Origin: Oscillospiraceae bacterium
Lineage (GTDB): Bacteria > Bacillota > Clostridia > Oscillospirales > Oscillospiraceae
Direction: 5' to 3'
Assembly (NCBI GenBank): GCA_031263805.1
Contig: JAISFB010000005.1
Span: 1-6,080, forward strand
DNA: 6,080 nt
Shown here: positions 1 to 5,125 of the stretch, piece by piece
Numbering within the stretch: the stretch's first letter is position 1
Layout: each line of letters begins with the position of its first letter
Program-made: the position numbers and the translations under genes
Notes under the pieces: model-generated
Seen by the model: the letters and a program-made list of their open reading frames with translations, nothing else
Database searches by the model: none
Told to the model about the DNA's origin: nothing

Positions 1-402
1 CTGGAGATCAAGGCCGTCGCGGAGCCGTATATCAGGCTGAAGGCCGACAAGCATCTGAAAAACGGCAGAGTTGTGGTCTTCGGCTGCGGTACCGGGAATC
101 CGTACTTTTCGACAGATACGGCCGCGGCGCTGAGGGCCGCCGAGCTCGGCGCGGACGCCGTGCTTTTGGCGAAAAACGAGGACGGCGTGTACTCGGCTGA
201 CCCGAAAAAGCACGCCGACGCCGTCAAGTATGACAGCATAAGCTATGATGACGTTCTGCGCCAGCGGCTTGAGGTCATGGATTCGACGGCGACAAGCCTG
301 TCGATGGACAATAAAATACCGCTTATCGTCTTCGCGCTGAAAAATCCGGAAAATATCCTGCGCGTCGTTATGGGAGAAAAGCTCGGTACGCTCGTCGGCT
401 GA
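1..402 (+). CDS. pyrH: UMP kinase (uridylate kinase), 3' part
   Basis: UMP kinase phosphorylates UMP to UDP with ATP in the cytosol and feeds pyrimidine nucleotide and sugar-nucleotide synthesis. The window starts inside the gene. Frame 1 is open from base 1, giving 133 residues, a little over half of the usual 235-245. The visible part is the C-terminal half of the amino-acid-kinase fold. It shows AEPYIR near residue 8, the nucleotide-binding [11 protein letters not shown] at about 30-40, [12 protein letters not shown] at about 59-70, MDSTATSL at about 95-102 and the terminal [17 protein letters not shown] and AKN are typical of Gram-positive rather than enterobacterial enzymes. A cysteine stands before GTGNP, where alanine or glycine is common. 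The product is a hexamer in known relatives and is allosterically regulated by UTP and GTP; that is family knowledge. The identity is very secure; the start lies outside the window. Confidence 0.97.
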   Translation: MEIKAVAEPYIRLKADKHLKNGRVVVFGCGTGNPYFSTDTAAALRAAELGADAVLLAKNEDGVYSADPKKHADAVKYDSISYDDVLRQRLEVMDSTATSLSMDNKIPLIVFALKNPENILRVVMGEKLGTLVG

Positions 403-433
403 GCTGTAAATTAATTTTAGGAGGACAGAAAAA

Positions 434-988
434 ATGCCGGGAGACTATGAAGTATACGAATCGAAAATGAAAAAAACGCTCTCCGCGCTCGCGAGCGAAT
501 TCGCGACCGTGCGCGCCGGGAGAGCCAACGCCGGGGTGCTGGACCAGATCCGCGTCGATTATTACGGAGAACCGACGCCGATAGCGCAGATCGCGTCCGT
601 GACCTCGCCGGACCCGCGCACGCTCGTCATTTCCCCGTGGGACGCGGGGAGCCTGAAATCCATCGAAAAGGCGATACAAGCCTCCGAGCTCGGTATCAAT
701 CCGGCGAACGACGGAAAACTCCTGCGCCTCGCGTTCCCTCAGCTTACGGAGGACAGGCGGCGCGAGCTCACAAAGCTTGTCGCGAAGTATTCCGAGGACG
801 CGCGGGTCGCGATACGCAATATCCGGCGCGACGCCGTGGAAACCTTTAAGGCGCAGAAGAAAAAATCCGAGATCACAGAGGACGATTTGAAGGACGCCGA
901 GCGCGACATTCAAAAGCTGACCGACAATTATGTCAAGGAAATTGACGCGGCACAGGCGAAAAAGGACAAAGAGCTGCTTGAAATTTAG
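434..988 (+). CDS. frr: Ribosome recycling factor
   Basis: Ribosome recycling factor splits the post-termination 70S ribosome together with EF-G, freeing subunits for a new round. The 184-residue product matches the usual length of about 185. Residues 1-30 and about 105-184 would form the three-helix bundle (domain I), including VRAGRANAG at 26-34 and RVAIRNIRRDA at 124-134, which carries the conserved arginines that contact the ribosome. Residues about 31-104 form the beta domain II, with PTPIAQIA, SVTSPDPRTLVISPWD and the GINPANDG turn at 87-94. The start is fixed by a strong AGGAGG at 419-424, nine bases before the ATG. It lies 31 nt after pyrH, in the standard pyrH-frr order, and the two are probably cotranscribed. 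The last 11 bases overlap the likely start of uppS. Nothing about the protein is abnormal. Confidence 0.98.
   Translation: MPGDYEVYESKMKKTLSALASEFATVRAGRANAGVLDQIRVDYYGEPTPIAQIASVTSPDPRTLVISPWDAGSLKSIEKAIQASELGINPANDGKLLRLAFPQLTEDRRRELTKLVAKYSEDARVAIRNIRRDAVETFKAQKKKSEITEDDLKDAERDIQKLTDNYVKEIDAAQAKKDKELLEI
961..966 (+). promoter_or_regulatory. Ribosome binding site supporting a TTG start for uppS
   Basis: AAAGGA inside the last codons of frr lies 11 bases before the TTG at 978. A second weaker match, AAAGAG at 968-973, lies four bases before it. The in-frame ATG at 930 has no comparable purine run at a useful distance. This is why the TTG is preferred. Confidence 0.5.
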
Positions 989-1715
989 CCTTTTCGGACA
1001 TAAAAAACGCGGAGTTCCCGAGCCGTCTGAACGCGCCGTTCCGCGCCACGTCGCGATAATAATGGACGGCAACGGGCGCTGGGCGGCGCGGCGCGGGCTG
1101 CCGCGTTCCGCCGGTCACGCCGCCGGAGCGGAGACGTTCCGGCGCGTCGCGACGTATTGCAAATCCATCGGGATCGAGTATCTTACGGTGTACGCGTTTT
1201 CGACGGAGAACTGGAAGCGGCCGCCGGAAGAGGTAGACGTGATAATGGAGCTGCTTGAAAAATATCTTATCGAGGCGATAGGGAAGATGGAGCGCGACCG
1301 CGTAAAAATGAAATTCTTCGGCGACCTGTCGGCGCTGTCCGACAAGCTGCGCGCGCTCATACGCGAGACGGAGGAAATTTCCGCGAAATTCGACGGCGTA
1401 CAGGTGAATATCTGCGTGAATTACGGCGGGCGCGGCGAAATACTGCGGGCGGCGCGTCTTTGGCGCGATTCCGGTGCGCCGGAGCTCACGGACGAGCTTT
1501 TCGGCGGATATATGTACTCCGCCGGAGTGCCCGACCCGGACCTTGTCATACGCCCCGGGGAGGAAACGCGTGTGTCAAATTTCCTGCTGTGGCAGTCGGC
1601 GTACTCGGAGCTCTATTTCACGGATACGCTTTGGCCGGATTTTACGCCGCGCGAGCTGGACAAGGCGATCTCGGTGTACAACAGCCGCGAGCGGCGGTAC
1701 GGAGGTGTGCTGTGA
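978..1715 (+). CDS. uppS: Isoprenyl transferase (undecaprenyl diphosphate synthase)
   Basis: This cis-prenyltransferase adds IPP units to farnesyl diphosphate to make undecaprenyl diphosphate, the lipid carrier for peptidoglycan and wall polymers. From TTG 978 it has 245 residues, the normal size. It shows HVAIIMDGNGRW (24-35, catalytic Asp30), the AFSTENWKRP segment (73-82), NYGGRGEI (148-155), SNFLLWQSAYSELYF (200-214) and the closing NSRERRYGG. The TTG lies in the tail of frr (11-nt overlap) behind AAAGGA. An ATG at 930 would add 16 very basic residues entirely within frr and looks unlikely. Two oddities: the phosphate-binding motif usually read RTSGEQR (or RPSGE.R) is RPGEETR at 192-198, keeping both arginines and the glutamate, and the loop after NYGGR is about six residues shorter than in the E. 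coli enzyme. Activity is still likely because Asp30, Arg192, Arg198, Ser200 and Glu210 are present. Stop overlaps the cdsA start. Confidence 0.95.
   Translation: MKFSLFGHKKRGVPEPSERAVPRHVAIIMDGNGRWAARRGLPRSAGHAAGAETFRRVATYCKSIGIEYLTVYAFSTENWKRPPEEVDVIMELLEKYLIEAIGKMERDRVKMKFFGDLSALSDKLRALIRETEEISAKFDGVQVNICVNYGGRGEILRAARLWRDSGAPELTDELFGGYMYSAGVPDPDLVIRPGEETRVSNFLLWQSAYSELYFTDTLWPDFTPRELDKAISVYNSRERRYGGVL
1701..1705 (+). promoter_or_regulatory. Ribosome binding site deciding the GTG start of cdsA
   Basis: GGAGG lies six bases before the GTG at 1712, inside the final codons of uppS. The frame stays open well upstream, but only this GTG has both a Shine-Dalgarno and a start that gives the expected N-terminus for the family. 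Confidence 0.8.
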
Positions 1716-2566
1716 AAACGCGGATAATCACGGGAGTCGTCGCCGTGCCGCTGCTCGTCGCGGCGCTTTCGCTGACGCCGACGCTTGTCACGACGCTTAT
1801 CGTCGCCGTGATTTCCGGCGTGTCCGCGTGGGAGATATCCGGCGCGGTTGGGATGCCGAAAAACAATACGATACGCGGCGTTCTCACCGCGGTCGTCGTC
1901 TGGTGCGCTTTTATATATCCGGACGACCCCGCGAATCGCCGCGACGTTTGGTCGCTTTTCCTCATATTCGCGCTGCTGACGTTCATATCCGCCGCCGGGA
2001 TGCTCAGATTTGAAAAGCGCGGCGGCGCCGGGATGACAAACGGCAAGCTGCAAAATAATATATGGGCGCTCGCGACTCTTGTGCTGCCGGCGCTTCTCGC
2101 GTCCCTCACGTGGTTGCGTATGCTGAAATACGGGCGGCTTCTCGTGCTGCTGCCGTTTGTTTCCGTGTTTCTGACGGACGCGGGGGCGTACTTCACCGGT
2201 ATATTTTTCGGAAGGCACAAGGCGTTTCCGAAAATCTCGCCGAATAAGACCGTCGAGGGCTGCATCGGCGGGGTTTTTATCGGTACGGCGGCGGTGCTCG
2301 CGTACGGCGCCGTTATTTCGGCGGCGTCGGTCGAGATCGAAGCTTCGATCCTGCCGCTCACGCTTATCGGCGTCGCCGGGGCGCTGGCCGCGGAATTCGG
2401 CGATCTGGCGTTCTCGCTCATAAAGAGGATTTACGGGATCAAGGACTACGGCAAAATAATCCCCGGGCACGGCGGGATGCTCGACAGATTCGACAGCCTT
2501 GTTTTCTGCGCGCCGGCGGTGTTCATAATCGCGTCGTGGCTGCCCGTGTTCAAGGCGGCGTTATGA
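1712..2566 (+). CDS. cdsA: Phosphatidate cytidylyltransferase (CDP-diacylglycerol synthase)
   Basis: CdsA joins CTP and phosphatidic acid to give CDP-diacylglycerol, the precursor of the anionic and zwitterionic phospholipids, in the cytoplasmic membrane. The 284-residue product is strongly hydrophobic, with several membrane segments (about 5-40, 55-70, 80-97, 115-135, 142-165, 185-205, 211-228 and 262-280). The family signature is complete at 235-261: S.IKR, then IKDYGK, PGHGG and LDRFD. Upstream of it are TDAGAYFTG (155-163) and SPNKTVEG (176-183), which hold conserved acidic and polar residues of the active site. The GTG start shares the bases GTGA with the uppS stop, so translation is probably coupled. 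The same reading frame continues upstream through uppS to 1460, but that extension would be hidden in uppS and does not resemble the family. The end overlaps dxr by ATGA. No oddity was seen. Confidence 0.97.
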   Translation: MKTRIITGVVAVPLLVAALSLTPTLVTTLIVAVISGVSAWEISGAVGMPKNNTIRGVLTAVVVWCAFIYPDDPANRRDVWSLFLIFALLTFISAAGMLRFEKRGGAGMTNGKLQNNIWALATLVLPALLASLTWLRMLKYGRLLVLLPFVSVFLTDAGAYFTGIFFGRHKAFPKISPNKTVEGCIGGVFIGTAAVLAYGAVISAASVEIEASILPLTLIGVAGALAAEFGDLAFSLIKRIYGIKDYGKIIPGHGGMLDRFDSLVFCAPAVFIIASWLPVFKAAL

Positions 2567-3636
2567 CTGATTCAATTGTACTGCTCGGCTCGACGGGCTC
2601 TATCGGGACGCAGACGCTTGACGTCTGCCGCGCGCTCGGCCTGCGCGTCTCCGCCTTCGCGGCGGGCGGGAATATCGACCTGTTAGAGCGTCAGGCGACA
2701 GAGTTTCATCCGGAGCTCGTCGCGGTCTGTGACGAAAACGCGGCGCGCGCGCTCGAAACGCGGCTGCGCGGCTCCGGCGTGCGCGTGCTCTCCGGCGAGG
2801 CGGGCGTTTTAGAGGCGGCGCGGCTTGATTGCGGAACGCTCGTAAACGCGGTTTCCGGCTCGGCGGGACTATCGCCGACGCTTGAGGCGGCGCGGCTCGG
2901 GCGTCGTATCGCGCTCGCGAACAAAGAATCGCTCGTCATCGCGGGAGAGCGCGTTATGGCGCTCGCGAGAGAGACCGGCGCGGAGATTATCCCGGTGGAT
3001 TCCGAGCATTCCGCGATTTTTCAGTGCTTGCAGGGCGCCGGCGGGAATAAAATCAAAAAGCTGATCCTCACGGCGTCCGGCGGGCCGTTTTACGGCGAAA
3101 CGCGCGAGGAAACGCTGCGGAAAATGCGAAACGCCACGCCCGAGACGGCGCTCGCCCACCCGAACTGGAGCATGGGCGCGAAGATTTCCGTAGACTCCGC
3201 GACGATGATGAACAAGGGCCTGGAGCTAATAGAAGCCATGCGGCTTTTCGATTTGCGCGCGGACGAGATCGAGGTTCTGATCCACCGCCAGAGCATCGTA
3301 CACTCCGCCGTGGAATTCGAGGACGGCGCGGTGATAGCCCAGCTCGGTACGCCCGATATGCGCCTGCCGATACAGTACGCGCTGACGTATCCGCGGCGCC
3401 TGCCCGGAGCGGCGCCGACGCTCGACCTGGCCGCCGTCGGGGCGCTTACGTTTGAAAAGCCGGATATGGACGCCTTTCCCTGTCTCGCCCTCGCGTATGA
3501 GACAGCGGGGCGCGGGGATCACGCGTGCCGCGCGCTTTGCGAGGCGGACGAGCGGGCGGTTTCTATGTTTTTAGCGGGAGAAATCGGTTTTCTTGACATC
3601 GGCGAATATGTAAAAGCTGCATTGACAAATATATGA
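2563..3636 (+). CDS. dxr: 1-deoxy-D-xylulose 5-phosphate reductoisomerase, short C-terminus
   Basis: Dxr converts DXP to 2-C-methyl-D-erythritol 4-phosphate with NADPH and a divalent metal, the committed step of the MEP isoprenoid pathway. The N-terminal Rossmann domain has GSTGSIG (9-15) and LANKESLV (118-125). The catalytic domain has VDSEHSAIFQ (145-154; metal ligands Asp146, Glu148), TASGGPF (170-176), HPNWSMG (199-205), MMNKGLE (215-221; Glu221 the third ligand) and LGTPDMRLPIQ (261-271). All catalytic residues are present. The ATG lies in the ATGA overlap with cdsA, with a weak AAGG at 2552-2555. The product has 357 residues, against about 380-400 in the family. It stops soon after the GFLDI segment and lacks the usual tail of roughly 25-30 residues. 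The NAANE motif of the C-terminal helical domain is altered to CEADE (326-330). The frame is otherwise intact, so it is called a gene rather than a pseudogene; reduced stability is possible. Confidence 0.95.
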   Translation: MTDSIVLLGSTGSIGTQTLDVCRALGLRVSAFAAGGNIDLLERQATEFHPELVAVCDENAARALETRLRGSGVRVLSGEAGVLEAARLDCGTLVNAVSGSAGLSPTLEAARLGRRIALANKESLVIAGERVMALARETGAEIIPVDSEHSAIFQCLQGAGGNKIKKLILTASGGPFYGETREETLRKMRNATPETALAHPNWSMGAKISVDSATMMNKGLELIEAMRLFDLRADEIEVLIHRQSIVHSAVEFEDGAVIAQLGTPDMRLPIQYALTYPRRLPGAAPTLDLAAVGALTFEKPDMDAFPCLALAYETAGRGDHACRALCEADERAVSMFLAGEIGFLDIGEYVKAALTNI

Positions 3637-3652
3637 TGGGCGAATATATGAT
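3622..3652 (+). promoter_or_regulatory. Possible sigma-70/sigma-A type promoter upstream of rseP
   Basis: A perfect -35 hexamer TTGACA lies at 3622-3627. Candidate -10 boxes are TATATG at 3645-3650 (17-base spacer, four of six matches) and TATGAT at 3647-3652 (19-base spacer, five of six). Transcription would start near 3658-3660, giving a leader of about 20 bases before the rseP ATG. The -35 is also coding sequence of dxr, so the match may be chance. It would let rseP and ispG be expressed apart from the rest of the operon. Confidence 0.35.
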
Positions 3653-3665
3653 CGGCGAATATATA

Positions 3666-3672
3666 AGGGGAG
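3666..3672 (+). promoter_or_regulatory. Ribosome binding site of rseP
   Basis: AGGGGAG stands seven bases before the ATG at 3680. It is the only start in the stretch with a good site, and no earlier start codon fits in the same frame after the dxr stop. rseP therefore does not rely on coupling to dxr. Confidence 0.75.
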
Positions 3673-3679
3673 TTGTGAG

Positions 3680-5125
3680 ATGTACATTGTTCTTGCGATA
3701 ATTATTTTCGGCGCGCTTATCGCCGTACACGAGCTCGGGCACTTTATCGCCGCGAAATCGCTCGGCGTAAAAGTGAATGAATTCGCGATAGGCATGGGGC
3801 CAAAGCTGTTTTCCCGGCAGCGCGGGGAGACGCTTTATTCCCTTCGGTTGCTGCCTATAGGCGGCTTTTGCAGTATGGAGGGCGAGGACGCCTTCGTTTT
3901 CGAGGACGAAACCCAGGCGCGGGCCGACGCGTTGCTTGTCGGAAACGCGGCGCCCACAGACGCCAGGAGCTGGACGGACTATATCGACGAGCAGATCGCG
4001 CTGTACTATGAGTATTTCGAGCAGCAAAAGCTCGGCGCGCAGCGCCCGACGCGAAAAGAGCTCGGCGAGTGGCTGCGCGAATGGGCGGCGGAGCATATCC
4101 GTGACGGAAAGCCGAGCCCCGTCGGGCTGACGCCGCCGCCGGCCGAAAACTTCCACCTCTGGCGGTACGGAAAGCGCGAGCAAGCGAAGAACGCCCGAAA
4201 AGCCGCCGCGCAAGCCGGCGCGGCTCTGAGCGACGAGGAGCGGTTGCATCTGCACCCGCGGGCGTTTACGACGCAAAAGCCGTGGAAACGCGTCGTCATA
4301 CTCGCCGCCGGGGCGTTTATGAACCTTTTGGCGGGGCTTGTCATCGTCCTGTTTTTGCGGATGGGCGACGACGTCATCGTCAGCACGCGGCTCGCCGGGT
4401 TTATGGACGGCTTCCCCGGCGCGGGCGAAGCCGGGCTTCTCGCCGGGGACGAAATTTTGTCCGTAAACGGGAGCCGGATATTTTACTCAGAGGATTTTTC
4501 GATGCTTATGGCGCTTGCCGAGAACGCCGGGCAATTAAACGGGCAATCTGACGGAACGGTCGATCTCGTCGTCCGGCGCGGCGGGCGGCGGGTGAAGCTC
4601 GACGATTTCCCGCTCGCGCTGCGCGAGTATGAGATCGACGGGCAAATATATATCCGCTACGGGCTTTTGTTCGAGCCGGCGGCGCCGACGCTCGCGGGGC
4701 GGTTCCGGCACTCTCTTTCCTCGGCGTACAATTTGGCGCGGCTCGTAAAATTCGGGCTGGTGCAGCTTGTGACCGGGCAGGCGGGCCTGCGCGAAATGTC
4801 GGGCCCCGTCGGCATCGTGTCGGTAATAGGCAGCGCGGGGAGCGATTCGCGGCTGCCGACCGTCGGCGCGAAGCTGGGGTATATATTCGAGCTGGCGGCG
4901 CTTATCGCGATAAATCTCGGGATATTCAATCTGCTGCCGCTTCCCGCGCTGGACGGCGGGAGGATTTTCGGCCTTATCATAACCGTCGTCATAGAAAAGC
5001 TGACGCGCCGCCGCCTGAATCCCAAATACGAGGGCGTTGTCCACGCGATAGGCTTCGCGGCTATAATAGTGACGTCGCTCATCATAATGATAAACGACGT
5101 CGTAAAGCTTATAGCGCCCGTATGA
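3680..5125 (+). CDS. rseP: Site-2 intramembrane zinc metalloprotease (RseP/RasP family) with a large insertion
   Basis: Site-2 proteases cut transmembrane segments of anti-sigma factors and leftover signal peptides inside the membrane. The zinc site is HELGH at 17-21 in the first membrane helix, completed by Asp425 of NLLPLPALDGG (417-427). The membrane re-entrant beta segment follows (about 30-68, ending GGFCSMEGED). A second helix is at about 204-226 (VILAAGAFMN), a PDZ domain at about 233-305 (AGLLAGDEILSVNGSRI), GPVGIV at 375-380, and the last helices at about 400-418 and 457-475. With 481 residues it is longer than the usual 340-450. The excess is between the MEGED segment and PRAF...PWKR, normally a few residues apart and here separated by about 120 (71-191). 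It has its own ribosome binding site, 43 nt after dxr, and overlaps ispG by ATGA. The family assignment is firm; the substrate cannot be seen from the sequence. Confidence 0.95.
   Translation: MYIVLAIIIFGALIAVHELGHFIAAKSLGVKVNEFAIGMGPKLFSRQRGETLYSLRLLPIGGFCSMEGEDAFVFEDETQARADALLVGNAAPTDARSWTDYIDEQIALYYEYFEQQKLGAQRPTRKELGEWLREWAAEHIRDGKPSPVGLTPPPAENFHLWRYGKREQAKNARKAAAQAGAALSDEERLHLHPRAFTTQKPWKRVVILAAGAFMNLLAGLVIVLFLRMGDDVIVSTRLAGFMDGFPGAGEAGLLAGDEILSVNGSRIFYSEDFSMLMALAENAGQLNGQSDGTVDLVVRRGGRRVKLDDFPLALREYEIDGQIYIRYGLLFEPAAPTLAGRFRHSLSSAYNLARLVKFGLVQLVTGQAGLREMSGPVGIVSVIGSAGSDSRLPTVGAKLGYIFELAALIAINLGIFNLLPLPALDGGRIFGLIITVVIEKLTRRRLNPKYEGVVHAIGFAAIIVTSLIIMINDVVKLIAPV

Larger units (their letters stand above)
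3598..3672 (+). repeat. Short direct repeats at the dxr-rseP junction
   Basis: Three 15-bp units stand in tandem at 3624-3638, 3639-3653 and 3654-3668. The second reads GGCGAATATATGATC, the first differs from it at three positions, and the third diverges in its last four bases. The 9-mer GGCGAATAT occurs exactly at 3601, 3639 and 3654, and the 12-mer ATCGGCGAATAT occurs at 3598-3609 (in dxr) and again at 3651-3662. The array covers the last codons of dxr, its stop, and the spacer up to the rseP ribosome binding site. It is far richer in A and T than the flanking genes. It could be local duplication of the end of dxr by slippage. Confidence 0.75.

Noticed and set aside
403..433. AT-rich gap between pyrH and frr as a possible promoter or terminator.
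   Set aside because: No -35-like hexamer at a suitable distance and no hairpin with a T run. Only the strong AGGAGG is supported.
368..1072. Long open frame on the minus strand opposite frr and the start of uppS (234 codons).
   Set aside because: The plus strand encodes two clear conserved proteins here. The minus-strand product is rich in Arg with no recognisable domain, as expected from the shadow of GC-rich codons.
1460..1711. Upstream extension of the cdsA frame.
   Set aside because: It lies wholly inside uppS in another frame, does not look like CdsA, and the GGAGG at 1701 supports the GTG at 1712.
1613..2470. Two overlapping minus-strand frames opposite cdsA (about 260-285 codons).
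   Set aside because: Low-complexity Arg/Asp- and Ser/Ala-rich products, fully opposite a certain CdsA. No family resemblance and no ribosome binding site evidence.
3634..3680. A frameshifted remainder of the Dxr C-terminus, or a small gene (GEYMIGEYIRG frame) in the dxr-rseP spacer.
   Set aside because: The spacer is too short for the missing tail, none of its frames resembles it, and the small frame has no ribosome binding site of its own. Repeats explain it better.
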